A stretch of 64,000 nucleotides of DNA from Minicystis rosea (GTDB lineage Bacteria; Myxococcota_A; Polyangia; Polyangiales; Polyangiaceae): the NCBI GenBank assembly GCA_001931535.1, contig CP016211.1:7053703-7117702 (forward strand), in the 5' to 3' direction. The first letter of the stretch is position 1, and the number at the start of each line of letters is the position of its first letter. Positions 35,953-44,798 of this stretch are shown here, piece by piece. The notes beneath the pieces were generated by a model. It saw nothing but the letters and a program-made list of their open reading frames with translations. It was not told the DNA's origin and did not search any database. A program made the position numbers and the translations under genes.

Positions 35953-35972
35953 CGATGGGCTCGCTCCCATCG
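35953..35972. terminator. hairpin between convergent genes
   Basis: CGATGGG-CTCGCT-CCCATCG, a perfect 7-bp stem, lies between the TetR stop and the end of the convergent GST gene. It could end transcription from either side. No T run. Confidence 0.35.
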
Positions 35973-36001
35973 ACGACGAAGCGTCACGATGAAACGAGCC
36001 T

Positions 36002-36636
36002 TCACGCGCTCTTCGCGCGGGCCAGCTCGGCGAGGTAGAGCGGTCGCTCCTCCGCGAGCGCCCGGGCCACGCTCGGTCGCTCACGGAGCCTCGTCAGGTA
36101 GTCACGGAGCACCGGCCAATTCGCGAGATCGACGGGCGTCGCCACCGTCCACGTGAGCACGGTGACGAGGTAGGCGTCGGCCACCGAGAACGCGTCGAGG
36201 AGAAAGGCCCGCCCTCGAGGTGGCGCGAGAGGAACGTGAGGCGGCTCTGGCCCTTTTCGAGCGCGTAGGCCTTCGCCTCCGCGGGCGCCTTGGCGTCGAA
36301 GAGCGGCGCGAAGAGCGCCTTGTGCAGCTCGGTGCCGATGAAGCAGAGCCATTGCTGGAGCCGGGCGTGCTCGAAGGGATCCTGCGGCGCGAGCTTCGCC
36401 TCCGGGTAGCGCGCGGCGACGTACTGGAGGATGGCGGCATTCTCCGTGAGCACCCGGCCGTCGTCCGTGACGATGGTGGGCACGAGCCCGAGCGGGTGGA
36501 TGTCGCGGAAGTCCTTCCCTTCGGTGGTGCGCTTGGTCTTGGGATCGACCTCGATGTACGTGGCGCCCGCGCCGGCGTCGTAGAGCGCGATGCGCGTGGC
36601 CATGGAACAGGCGAGAGGAGAGAAATAGACGTGCAT
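36002..36636 (-). pseudogene. glutathione S-transferase-like, frameshifted
   Basis: ATG 36636 (AAGAAGG seven bases upstream) encodes MHVYFSPLACSMATRIALYD, a thioredoxin-fold GST N-terminus, then ENAAILQYVAARYPEAKLAP. After HLEG the frame ends in nonsense, while the next frame supplies AFLLDAFSVADAYLVTVLTW and the C-terminus to the stop at 36002. One missing base in the run at 36206-36214 would restore about 211 residues. It is divergent from a LysR gene. Either an assembly error or a recent mutation. Confidence 0.75.
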
Positions 36637-36709
36637 CGAAGAGCCTTCTTTCTCGACGGCCCGCGCCGTCGCTCGTGTGTGTGGCGGCCAATCTGGGTCG
36701 AACCACGGA

Positions 36710-36730
36710 ATGCGTCCAACGCATCGTTGG
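36710..36730. promoter_or_regulatory. LysR-type operator in GST/LysR region
   Basis: Two overlapping inverted repeats: ATGCGT-CCA-ACGCAT (36710-36724), which contains a T-N11-A LysR box, and CCAACG-CAT-CGTTGG (36716-36730). They end 14 bp before the LysR start. Confidence 0.55.
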
Positions 36731-36744
36731 CATAGACTCGATGC

Positions 36745-37677
36745 ATGAAGCACATCGAACGGATCCCGAGCCCCAAGCTCGACGTGCGCGACCTGCGCCT
36801 CGTCCTGGCGCTCTCGTCGTCCGGGACGACCGCGCGCGCCGCCGAGGCGCTGCACCTCACGCAGCCGGCCGTGAGCCGCGCGCTCCTCGCCGCCGAGGAG
36901 AAGCTCTGCACGCGTCTCTTCGAGCGAACGCCGCGCGGCCTCGTGCCCACGCCGGCCGGCGAGCGGCTCGTCGCCGGTGCCACACGCTTCCTCGTCGAGC
37001 TCGGCGATCTGGAGACCACCGTCCGCGCGCCCGCGGCGCCGGCGCGGCGCGTGCGCCTCGTATGCCAGTGCTACACCGCCTATCACTGGCTCCCATCGAC
37101 GCTGATGAGCCTGAAGGCGAGTCTCCCCGAGCTCGAGATCACGATCGCCGTCGAGCACACCGAGCATCCGGTGGCCGCGCTCGAAGCGGGAGACATCGAC
37201 GTCGCGCTGGTGACGTCATCGCCCATCCCGCGCGAGCACCTCGAAGAGCGGAAGCTCTTCTCGGACGAGATCGTGTTCGTGGTAGCCGCCGATCACCCGC
37301 TCGCGAAGCGCAAGACGATCACGCAGGCGGACCTGCGCGAGCACACGCTCCTCACGTCGCGCACGCCCCCGGAGGAGGCGCGGTGGTTCATGCGCCGCGT
37401 CTTCGGTCGCGAGAAGCCGAACGTCCGCTTCCAATTGCTGCCGCTGACCGAAGCCATCCTCGACCTGGCGCGCGCCGGCATGGGCGTGGCCGTGCTCTCC
37501 GACTGGATCGCTAGCCCGCACCTCGGCCAAGGGACACTGGTGGCGAAGAGGCTCGGGGCCGGCCCACTGCGACGCCCCTGGCGGCTCGCGTGGCGCCGCG
37601 AGTCACGCGACGCGGCGCTCCGCCTCCTCGCCGCCCTCGAAGCCACCGTGCCGCACGCCCGGCTCGCAGCCCGATGA
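36745..37677 (+). CDS. LysR family regulator, MetR-like
   Basis: 310 residues. HTH at residues about 15-65 (LDVRDLRLVLALSSSGTTAR, then HLTQPAVSRAL). The effector domain contains VCQCYTAYHWLPSTLMSL and VEHTEHPVAALEAGDIDVAL, which match MetR-like LysR proteins that sense homocysteine; this ligand is inference. It is divergent from the GST-like gene. Confidence 0.85.
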   Translation: MKHIERIPSPKLDVRDLRLVLALSSSGTTARAAEALHLTQPAVSRALLAAEEKLCTRLFERTPRGLVPTPAGERLVAGATRFLVELGDLETTVRAPAAPARRVRLVCQCYTAYHWLPSTLMSLKASLPELEITIAVEHTEHPVAALEAGDIDVALVTSSPIPREHLEERKLFSDEIVFVVAADHPLAKRKTITQADLREHTLLTSRTPPEEARWFMRRVFGREKPNVRFQLLPLTEAILDLARAGMGVAVLSDWIASPHLGQGTLVAKRLGAGPLRRPWRLAWRRESRDAALRLLAALEATVPHARLAAR

Positions 37678-37771
37678 ACGGCGCAGGCGCAAGCGATATC
37701 CACCAGCTCTCCAGCAAATCCTACCGTGCTGACATCGACCGATGGAACCGGCATCCTCACAGGCGGTGCAT

Positions 37772-38194
37772 ATGGCAGCGCTCATCCGACTCCATGACGC
37801 AGGGCTGGGGCTCATCATCGAACACGCGAGCGGGGTTCTGTACACGAATCAGACCTGCGGCGTTTGCTGTGACCAACCCGAGCTGGAAGGCGTCTTCGTT
37901 CCGTTCGATGCGGAGGAGAGTTGGTTGCGGCTCAATGCGCACTTCGAGGGCCCGAAATATCGCGGGACCGGCGCCATGCACGGCATCGACGAAGAGGACG
38001 CGGTCTTCATCGAGTCGGTGTTGCGCGATGGGCGCATCGATGTCCCTCTCGTCGTGGACCGCGCCCGCCTCGAAGAATCGCATGAGGCCTGGGTACACGT
38101 GCGCATCGAGGGGGAGGCTGAGCCAAGTCCTACCGTCTCGGGTTTCGGCCCATATCCCCGGCGAGGCGTGCTGACGTGGCCAAACTCGGATTAG
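37772..38194 (+). CDS. DUF6210-like protein
   Basis: 140 residues from ATG 37772 (AGGCGG upstream); ATG 37742 is an alternative. The core LIIEHASGVLYTNQTCGVCC followed by EGVFVPFD and the late DEAVFIESVL-type strand fit small DUF6210-like proteins, found near immunity or unknown loci. Its stop overlaps the next open region slightly. The family assignment is from memory and moderate. Confidence 0.5.
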   Translation: MAALIRLHDAGLGLIIEHASGVLYTNQTCGVCCDQPELEGVFVPFDAEESWLRLNAHFEGPKYRGTGAMHGIDEEDAVFIESVLRDGRIDVPLVVDRARLEESHEAWVHVRIEGEAEPSPTVSGFGPYPRRGVLTWPNSD

Positions 38195-38292
38195 CGATCG
38201 AGGCACGGTGCCGCGGGGGGCGGCATGATGGCAATGGGGGGCGTCAAAGTGCCCATGGACCGCACGAGGGGCACACCCCTACGGTCGTGGGT

Positions 38293-39084
38293 GTGAAAAG
38301 AATCGAGCTCTTCGAGTTCGAAGATCATCCGCGCTTCCCATCGTGGTTGCGAGACCTCATGACGTCCTACCTGGGTGCCTTTCACCGCACGTTCCGTACG
38401 GCTCCGGCCGTCGCCGATCTCGTGCGGCAGGCACTCGCCGCGTCGCCGACGAAGCGGGTCGTCGACCTCTGCAGCGGCGGTGGTGGACCGATGCCCGACG
38501 TCGCGCGCGAGCTCTGGTCCACGCAGGCCGATGTCGAGATCGTTCTCAGCGATCTCTATCCGAACACCAATGTGGCTCGGCAAATCGGTGCCCTCGGCGA
38601 CCCGCGGCTCCGCTACGAGCTCACGCCCATCGATGCCACGCGCGTCGGGCCGGAGCGGGCCGGCGTGCGCACGCTCGTCGGCAGCTTCCACCATCTGTCC
38701 CCCGAGGCCGCGCGCGCCGTGCTCCTCGACGCCGCGAAGGCGCGCCAACCGATCGTCGTCTTCGAGCTGTCGGACAACGGCCCGCCTCTCTGGTTGTGGT
38801 GGACGGCGATCCCGGCCTCCTTCCTGCTCACCCTCTTCCTCACGCCCTTCGTGCGCCCGCTCTCTTTCCGGCAGATCCTCTTCACCTACGTTTTGCCCAT
38901 CGTGCCGCTCTTCGTTGCATGGGACGGCGCCGCATCGAACGCTCGGACTTACACGCCGGACGACGTGCTCGAGCTTTTGCGGGGACACGAGGACACCGGG
39001 TATGTCTGGGAGGTCGGCGTGCGCCGCGCCGGTCGCTTGCCGGGCAAGAGCGTTTACGTGCTGGGCCGGCCGGTCGCCTCCTGA
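38293..39084 (+). CDS. SAM-dependent methyltransferase-like protein with membrane segments
   Basis: 263 residues from GTG 38293. VVDLCSGGGGPMPDVARE is the SAM-binding motif I (E/DxGxGxG type), VEIVLSDLYPNT the acidic strand 2, and GVRTLVGSFHHLSPEAARAV the later strand. Residues about 165-215 hold two strongly hydrophobic segments (WLWWTAIPASFLLTLFLTPF), unusual for class I methyltransferases and suggestive of membrane association. The substrate may be lipophilic (inference). It ends 4 bp from the convergent hydroxylase gene. The start is uncertain. Confidence 0.75.
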   Translation: MKRIELFEFEDHPRFPSWLRDLMTSYLGAFHRTFRTAPAVADLVRQALAASPTKRVVDLCSGGGGPMPDVARELWSTQADVEIVLSDLYPNTNVARQIGALGDPRLRYELTPIDATRVGPERAGVRTLVGSFHHLSPEAARAVLLDAAKARQPIVVFELSDNGPPLWLWWTAIPASFLLTLFLTPFVRPLSFRQILFTYVLPIVPLFVAWDGAASNARTYTPDDVLELLRGHEDTGYVWEVGVRRAGRLPGKSVYVLGRPVAS

Positions 39085-39088
39085 GCCC

Positions 39089-39988
39089 TCAACGCACCAC
39101 GATGACGCGGCCATCGGCGGTGTGAATCACCGCCTTCGCCGCAGCGAGCGCGGCCGCCGACGGTGCCTCGCCGAGGGGTGAATGCGGCGCCGCGCCTCTC
39201 TCCACCGTGCGCACGAAGGGCCAATAGAGCTGCTCACTCCAGGGCTCGATCGTGGCCCCTTCCGGAAGGCCGAAGCGCTCTTGGCGTGCATGTGGGATCT
39301 GTAGCGTGCCGTGGATCAGATCGAAGATGCTGAGCGCCGAGCCGTAGTTCTTCATGGCATTGCCGTGGCGGCCGACGCCGTGGTGAACATGATGCGTGTC
39401 GGGCAGCGTGACGATGCGTTCGATCACCCACATGAGAGGGCGCGTGAAGCGGTTCTGCTGGAGGGCCAGATCCCAGCGGAGCTCGCTGTGGACCGCGAGC
39501 GAAATCACCGTCCTCACGGCCAGCGCGACCGCATAGGCTGCGGGCTGGCCGAGCCAGATCAGGAGCGGTGGCAGCCACGTGTCCGTCATCACCAGAGGCC
39601 AGAGCCAATTCTCTCGGTAGGTGACGGCGACATTGAGGTTCTCGGCCGTGTGGTGGGGCTTGTGGAGCCGCCACAGCCAAGGCAGCTCGTGGCTCTTCCG
39701 GTGCACGAAGTAGAAGCCATAATCGGCGAGGAGGAAGTAGATCGGGGAGACGATCCACGGGCTCACGCCGGCGAGCGCGCCTCGGGAGTGGGGCCAGAAG
39801 ACCACGAGCGCAGTGGTCACGAAGACGGTGACCAGGCCGCGAATCAGGAGGGTGTTGACGAGGCTCAAGAGGCTTTCGCCGAGCTCCTTCATCGTGAGCA
39901 CGCCGGGCCGCTGGTAGAGGCCGAAGGCGTGCTCCACGAGGGCGAAGCAGGCCATGAATCCGAAGGCGACGACGATGACTTCGAACAT
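39089..39988 (-). CDS. fatty acid hydroxylase/sterol desaturase family protein
   Basis: 299 residues with four or more transmembrane segments. The di-iron histidine clusters are HRKSH (residues 96-100), HKPHH (109-113), His167 and HHVHH (199-203), the pattern of the FA_hydroxylase superfamily. It would hydroxylate or desaturate a membrane lipid, sterol or carotenoid. The gene follows the ferredoxin-reductase gene by 24 bp, so that protein is its likely electron donor. Confidence 0.9.
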   Translation of the reverse strand: MFEVIVVAFGFMACFALVEHAFGLYQRPGVLTMKELGESLLSLVNTLLIRGLVTVFVTTALVVFWPHSRGALAGVSPWIVSPIYFLLADYGFYFVHRKSHELPWLWRLHKPHHTAENLNVAVTYRENWLWPLVMTDTWLPPLLIWLGQPAAYAVALAVRTVISLAVHSELRWDLALQQNRFTRPLMWVIERIVTLPDTHHVHHGVGRHGNAMKNYGSALSIFDLIHGTLQIPHARQERFGLPEGATIEPWSEQLYWPFVRTVERGAAPHSPLGEAPSAAALAAAKAVIHTADGRVIVVR

Positions 39989-40012
39989 GATGACGCTCCT
40001 TGCGTGTCGGGC

Positions 40013-41107
40013 TCAACACGCGTTCGCAGCGCCGGAGGTCATGGAGCTGCGGTCGAGGAAACGGTCGTGATGCAGATGGCTCGGCGGGATGCGCGCGCGG
40101 AGCAAGTCGAGCGCAGCGTCGATCATCCCGGGCGGGCCGCACAGGTAGGCCGCGCAATCGGCGAGGCGCTCAGCCTGCTCGCGGAGGTAGTCGGTGACGT
40201 GTCCGCGCCGCCCTTCCCATCCCGAGCCTTCGGGCTCCTGGGAGAGGATGGGCACGAAAGTAAACCGCCCTCGCCATCGATGCTGGAGGGAGGCGATGGC
40301 AGCCCTCGCATAAAGGTCCTGCTGCGCGCGCGCGCCGACGAGCAAGGTCACGTCGCGAGCGAGCCCTTCCGAGAGGCCTTGTTCCAGGATTGCTTGGATG
40401 GGCGAGAGGCCCGTACCACCGGCCACGCACAAGAGCGGCCGCTCGGACGCGTGGTAGCGAAAGCGCCCGTGCGGGCCCGAGAGATGGACGCGCGCGCCCA
40501 CGCGTGATCGCGCAAAGAGCCAATCGGTGAAGGCGCCGCCGGGCACGTGGCGGACGTGAAAGAGCGCCCGTCGGAGCGAGGTCCGAAAGGGGGCCTCGGC
40601 GAACGAATAGCAGCGCGGCGCTTCCAGCCCCGGGACGCCGGGCACGATGATTCGTGCATATTGCCCAGCCACGTAGCGGACGTCCGCGCCGAGACCGAGC
40701 TCGAGCGCGAGGACGCCGGGCGCGAGGGGTGTCACGCTCGTGATGCGCGCGTCGGTCTGCACCGGCGCCGGATCCGCCAGAGTTCCGCGGCCAATCCCGT
40801 CGACCTCGACCTCGATCTCGTCCGAAGCGGCCACGCTCTGGCACGCCAGAATGAAACCGGAAGAGAGCTCCTCCGGCGAGACGAGGTTCGAGATGTCCTT
40901 TTTGAGGCGGACATGCCCCTTGGTGAGACGGCACTTGCAGGCGCCGCACGCGCCCACGTTGCACAGATGGGGAAATGGGAGGTTGCTCCGCACGGCTGCG
41001 CCGAGCAGCGTCTCGCCCGAGGCGATGGGCGCGGAGTGCTCGCTGCCCGCGAGATGCAGCGATCCACCCGGAGCGTCCTTTCGACGTGCGGCCAGAAATC
41101 CGAACAT
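40013..41107 (-). CDS. 2Fe-2S ferredoxin and FAD/NAD(P)H reductase fusion
   Basis: 364 residues from ATG 41107 (GAGGAG upstream). The N-terminal plant-type ferredoxin has cluster cysteines Cys49, Cys54, Cys57 and Cys89 (LCNVGACGACKC...LACQ). The reductase part has the FAD motif RCYSFAEAP, the NAD(P)H motif VAGGTGLSPIQAIL and the C-terminal YLCGPPGM. It passes electrons from NAD(P)H through FAD and 2Fe-2S to an oxygenase, probably the adjacent di-iron hydroxylase. It resembles the reductase components of monooxygenase systems. Confidence 0.92.
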   Translation of the reverse strand: MFGFLAARRKDAPGGSLHLAGSEHSAPIASGETLLGAAVRSNLPFPHLCNVGACGACKCRLTKGHVRLKKDISNLVSPEELSSGFILACQSVAASDEIEVEVDGIGRGTLADPAPVQTDARITSVTPLAPGVLALELGLGADVRYVAGQYARIIVPGVPGLEAPRCYSFAEAPFRTSLRRALFHVRHVPGGAFTDWLFARSRVGARVHLSGPHGRFRYHASERPLLCVAGGTGLSPIQAILEQGLSEGLARDVTLLVGARAQQDLYARAAIASLQHRWRGRFTFVPILSQEPEGSGWEGRRGHVTDYLREQAERLADCAAYLCGPPGMIDAALDLLRARIPPSHLHHDRFLDRSSMTSGAANAC

Positions 41108-41174
41108 GATGTCTCCTCTTCGTATCGAGCTCGTGATCTCATGGCCACGAACCGGCGAAGAGCCCAATCAAGAA

Positions 41175-41193
41175 GCGATATGTCGCGTATCGC
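41175..41193. promoter_or_regulatory. inverted repeat upstream of hydroxylase operon
   Basis: GCGATA-TGTCGCG-TATCGC, perfect 6-bp arms, between the LysR stop and the reductase start. It is a candidate LysR operator. Confidence 0.45.
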
Positions 41194-41250
41194 CCGCGTG
41201 AATGTCACCAATCCGAGAGCGCTCCGCTCGGCCCGCCTGCAACGTGCAAC

Positions 41251-42171
41251 TCAATCGCGCCTGCAGATCTCGAGGAAGGAGCGCCGGAGCCATTGATGGG
41301 CCGGCTCGTCGTCCTGGCAGGCGTGCCACATCAGGAACAACGGGATTGGATGGATGGGGAGCGGACAGCGCACCGCCCGCACGGGGAAGGACTGTTCGAA
41401 GAGCCTCGCCAGGGGAAGCGGCAGCGTGCCGACGAGATCCGTTTGCGAGACGATGAACGGTATCGACAGGTGGTGAGGGACCTGGGCGCGCACGCGCCGC
41501 GATTTTCCCAGGGTGGCCAAGGCCTGCTCGGCCAGATTCGTTTGGCCTTCCCGGGGCTCGAGGATCACGTGTTCGAGCGCCACGTAGGCGTCGATGGTCA
41601 GAGACTCGCCCACGGTCGGATGATCGCGGCGCACGAGGGGCACGAAATCGAGGTCGAGGACGCGTTCGCGCCGGAACTCCTCGCCGGGGATGACGACGCG
41701 ATCCAACACGAGATCGATTTGGCCGAGCCGCAGCTCGTCATGGAGCGTCGCGCCGGGCCCGCGACGGATGTCGAGCCGGACGGAGGCGCCGATTTGCTCG
41801 ATCCATCGCAGCAAACGAGGCAGGAGGATGGCCTCGCCGACGTCGTCGAGCGCGAGCCTGAAGGTGTGAGCCTCCCTGGGGTCGAAGGCCTCGAGTTGGG
41901 TGAGCGAGCTTTGGATGAGATCGAGCGCTTTGCGGACCGGGCCGGCGAGCGCGAGAGCGCGCGGCGTCGGCACCATTTCCTTGCCGGTGCGCACGAAGAG
42001 CTCGTCGTCGAAGAGGAGCCTCAGCCGAGCGAGCGCGTTGCTCACCGCGGGTTGGGTCATGCCGAGCAGCTCGGAGGCCCGCGTCACGTTGCGCTCGGCC
42101 AGCACCGCATCGAGCACCGTGAGCAAGTTCAGATCGAGTGCTCGCAGGCGAGGTCGCGGCGCTTCGCTCAT
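41251..42171 (-). CDS. LysR family regulator, NodD-like
   Basis: 306 residues from ATG 42171. HTH: LRALDLNLLTVLDAVLAERN followed by MTQPAVSNALARLR. The effector domain RLALDDVGEAILLPRLLRWI and FDDELFVRTGKEMVPTPRA follow the NodD/PcpR-like subgroup, which often controls oxygenase genes. It lies 143 bp upstream of the reductase-hydroxylase unit on the same strand and probably regulates it. Confidence 0.88.
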   Translation of the reverse strand: MSEAPRPRLRALDLNLLTVLDAVLAERNVTRASELLGMTQPAVSNALARLRLLFDDELFVRTGKEMVPTPRALALAGPVRKALDLIQSSLTQLEAFDPREAHTFRLALDDVGEAILLPRLLRWIEQIGASVRLDIRRGPGATLHDELRLGQIDLVLDRVVIPGEEFRRERVLDLDFVPLVRRDHPTVGESLTIDAYVALEHVILEPREGQTNLAEQALATLGKSRRVRAQVPHHLSIPFIVSQTDLVGTLPLPLARLFEQSFPVRAVRCPLPIHPIPLFLMWHACQDDEPAHQWLRRSFLEICRRD

Positions 42172-42374
42172 GCACCGGAAGGTAGCGCGGGCCCGATGTC
42201 GCGAGCCCGCATGGCCACGTGAACGAGGGCGAGACACCCGATGCCTTGCGGGCGTGAAGATGCGCTGGCTGGATGAGCTCGTACGTCAACCGCGAGGCGG
42301 AGTGATCGAGGTCGAGCGGGAGCGCGACAGCGGCGAGCCTCGGACGACGAGACGCCCCGCAGCGTGCCCACGAC

Positions 42375-42941
42375 TCATGATGACGTTCCGGCGCTACCGG
42401 GGCGTGCCGAGCGATCCCACGGGTCATGAGGCCAGGAGATGCTCAGGCCGATCACCCGCCTGTTGCGGCTGCGGCGCCCTGTGCTGAGCCTGTCACCGCG
42501 CGCATCGAGCCCCACGAAGAAGCCGCCGGCCTCCCACCTCCACACGCCAGCCATCGTGTGCTCCAGAGGCAATGGGCAGGCGCGCACGAAGTCGGCCTCG
42601 GGCCCGCCGAGGGGCATCGATCGATTGTCGATCACGAGCTCGCCGCGAAATGGCTCCTTCGGCGTGAAGGCGAAGGCGGGGTCGTCGCAATCGAACGTCA
42701 GTCCGAGCTCCTGCGCGAGAAACGTGAAGTGATGCTCGTTGACCCGGACGCCGAGCGCGTCGTAGACGTGGATCTGGTTGTTCCTGTGGCCGGGCGGCGC
42801 GGCTGGAACGGGGACGTGGACCCGCGATGGCTCACCGAGGACGCCGTAGATGGCGCGCATGGGTGGAGCGGACGTGATCTCGAGTCCATTCACGACGACG
42901 CGTGGCGCGGAAGCATCGATTTCGATCCTGACAGTGGCCAT
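42375..42941 (-). CDS. conserved hypothetical protein
   Basis: 188 residues. The N-terminal half is beta-rich and keeps a distinctive block NNQIHVYDALGVRVNEHHFT (small domain of unknown function seen in other myxobacteria). The C-terminal stretch (from about residue 155) turns Arg/Ser-rich and may reflect a shifted frame. No signal peptide. Function unknown. Confidence 0.55.
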   Translation of the reverse strand: MATVRIEIDASAPRVVVNGLEITSAPPMRAIYGVLGEPSRVHVPVPAAPPGHRNNQIHVYDALGVRVNEHHFTFLAQELGLTFDCDDPAFAFTPKEPFRGELVIDNRSMPLGGPEADFVRACPLPLEHTMAGVWRWEAGGFFVGLDARGDRLSTGRRSRNRRVIGLSISWPHDPWDRSARPGSAGTSS

Positions 42942-43055
42942 CCTCTACCCGGCAGGTGACGCGTGTTTCCGCCATGATTGTCCGGCGGAGCCGGCTCGGC
43001 AAGCGCGGCGCCGGGCCCGATGGCTGCTCTGGATATGGAACGTCCGTCGAACGAG

Positions 43056-43397
43056 CTATGGCGCGGCCTTCTGCATCGTCTGCACGACGAGACGCCCATC
43101 TCCTTCGTCGGTGAAGGTGAACGTGATCTCGTCTCCGGCGGACACCCCTTTGGCCAAGGACGCATCACGCAGCTCGAACTGCATGGTCATGGCCTTCATG
43201 TAGCCGGGGATGTCGCGGTGAGCGATCAGGATCGTCTTCTTGGTCGTGTCGATCGCGCGGATGTTGCCACGCGCCGTGTACGACGGAGCCGGCGTGCTGC
43301 TCTGGCGCGTCGAGGTCGAGGAGGCCGGCTTGCTGCACGTCAGGGATGCGGCGCCGAGCAGGCAAGCGAGCAGGACGGAGAGATGTCGGAATTGCAC
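43056..43397 (-). CDS. CusF-like copper-binding lipoprotein
   Basis: 113 residues from GTG 43397, chosen because a signal peptide with the lipobox SLTC (Cys21) follows; no clear ribosome site. The mature part, IDTTKKTILIAHRDIPGYMK then AMTMQFELRD, matches the CusF copper-binding motif with His60, Met67, Met70 and Met72. The aromatic Trp of CusF is replaced. It probably binds Cu(I) in the periplasm. It sits after the CcmH-like gene on the same strand and may share its transcript. Confidence 0.75.
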   Translation of the reverse strand: MQFRHLSVLLACLLGAASLTCSKPASSTSTRQSSTPAPSYTARGNIRAIDTTKKTILIAHRDIPGYMKAMTMQFELRDASLAKGVSAGDEITFTFTDEGDGRLVVQTMQKAAP

Positions 43398-43463
43398 GAA
43401 TGGGAGTCTGGGCTCATCGACGCTGCGGGTCGATGCGACACGTGGTCGCACCCGAGCCTTCGC

Positions 43464-43979
43464 TCATTCGAGCTCCGCGAGCTCGTCATCGAGGCGCGCG
43501 TCGTAGGCGTCGGGCGCGGCCGGCGCGACAGCGGAAGCCTCCATCACCGGCGCCGCGGCTCGCCACCGCCGCAGCATGCGCAGCACGCCGAAAGCACCGA
43601 TGGCGCTCACCACGACGAGCCCCATCACGACGAAGGGCAGTGGATCGTGAGCCGGGGTCGCGCGGATTCGTTCGCCGTACTCGCGCACCAGGCTGGCCTC
43701 GACGGCCTCGACCGTCTCGCCTGCATAGAGGCGGCCACGGATCTCCATCCGCAGCGCTGCGGCAGGCTCGGATTCGTGCGCGTCCAGCGTCCCCTGCCAG
43801 CAGCACGGCGCGAGAAGACGGCCCTCGAGCCCGCGCTCGCCGGGAGCGGGCGGGCGAGCGGAAAGCTCCTCGCGCGACGCCGGATCGAGCGCTGGGCCCG
43901 CCATCACCGGAGACGCGAGCGCGAAGAAGATCCCTGCAGCGAGCGCGCTCATCTGCGATGTCCAGCGAGTACGTTTCAC
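43464..43979 (-). CDS. CcmH-like cytochrome c biogenesis protein, CC variant
   Basis: 171 residues from GTG 43979, with GGAGG five bases upstream. Signal peptide, then LEGRLLAPCCWQGTLDAHES (residues 51-70) and RLYAGETVEAVEASLVREYG, the CcmH/CycL three-helix domain, and one C-terminal transmembrane helix (FVVMGLVVVSAIGAFGVL). The usual LRCxxC redox motif is here APCCWQ (Cys59, Cys60). In Ccm systems the protein reduces apocytochrome. The pairing with a copper carrier suggests cytochrome assembly. Confidence 0.75.
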   Translation of the reverse strand: MKRTRWTSQMSALAAGIFFALASPVMAGPALDPASREELSARPPAPGERGLEGRLLAPCCWQGTLDAHESEPAAALRMEIRGRLYAGETVEAVEASLVREYGERIRATPAHDPLPFVVMGLVVVSAIGAFGVLRMLRRWRAAAPVMEASAVAPAAPDAYDARLDDELAELE

Positions 43980-44273
43980 GGCAACCTCCGAGCCCCGAAA
44001 GCTAGCGGTGGAATCGCTCGCCGGACATGCGTCACGACGTCGCACCTTCGCCAGCCTGGGGCGACGCCATCGGAGAAGCCCTCGACCTGATCGAGCGGGG
44101 ATGGCGCGATGACGTGGTGGAGCGGCAATGAGAGCTTGGCGTTTCGAGCTACATCATTGTCGCCGTCGGACACTGTTGCTCTCGACTGTGCACGCTAATC
44201 TCGTCTCCGTCGGGGGGGATGAGCCAAACAGCGAGACTGCTCCCGCGGTTTCGCACACGACGAGGTAATGAAC

Positions 44274-44531
44274 ATGAAAAAGGTTCTGTCGGCCTTCACG
44301 CTGCTGTTCTCCGTCTCGCTCTTGACGGCTTGTGCGGTGGACGCGGATCAGGGCGAGAGCGCTCGGGCGGAGGAGATCCAGAGCGACGATGTGGCCTCCA
44401 GCGAACAAGCGCTCTCGTGTCCCACGACGGGACAATGTCAGAGGGCAGATATCCAATGTCAGGACCCCGAGACTACGCCGGGCCCGTGCGCGATCTGGTA
44501 TCGCTGCGCCCAATGCGGCTGGCCATACTGA
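44274..44531 (+). CDS. small Cys-rich lipoprotein
   Basis: 85 residues from ATG 44274, where GAGG (44262-44265) gives a proper eight-base spacing; ATG 44268 is closer. The signal has the lipobox LTAC (Cys20). An acidic pro-like region ends in SSEQALSC, and the last 36 residues carry six cysteines (SCPTTGQCQRADIQC, GPCAIWYRCAQCGWPY). The EQALS junction followed by a disulfide-rich core looks like a processed secreted peptide. No known toxin or bacteriocin was recognised. A strong terminator follows. Confidence 0.65.
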   Translation: MKKVLSAFTLLFSVSLLTACAVDADQGESARAEEIQSDDVASSEQALSCPTTGQCQRADIQCQDPETTPGPCAIWYRCAQCGWPY

Positions 44532-44542
44532 TCGAGGCTCGA

Positions 44543-44581
44543 GCGCCCGAGCCGAGGCCCTTCGGATCTCGGCTCGGGCGC
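44543..44581 (+). terminator. strong hairpin after small Cys-rich gene
   Basis: A perfect 14-bp stem (GCGCCCGAGCCGAG at 44543-44556 with its complement at 44568-44581) around an 11-base loop, 11 bp after the stop codon. Confidence 0.7.
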
Positions 44582-44798
44582 GCTTCATGGCAATACGTCT
44601 CGCTCGGTCCAACCGCGTCGCAACCTGGGGCGTCGCGAGCATGGGCGCGGCTCGTCGCGGCCTCTGGAAGAATGGTAAGCTGACAGGCGTGTTCGAAAAC
44701 CACGAGCCGCCGGGCCGCGCGCGCAGAGGCAGAGGCGGTCGGCCCCAATCGCTCCACGCTGCCCCGTCCCCCGGGCGCGGCGTCTCGCAGGAGAGACG

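Noticed and set aside
44027..44131. Small plus-strand ORF of 34 codons (MRHDVAPSPAWGDAIG...)
   Set aside because: It reads plausibly but has no ribosome site, family or conserved neighbour; could be a remnant, not supportable.
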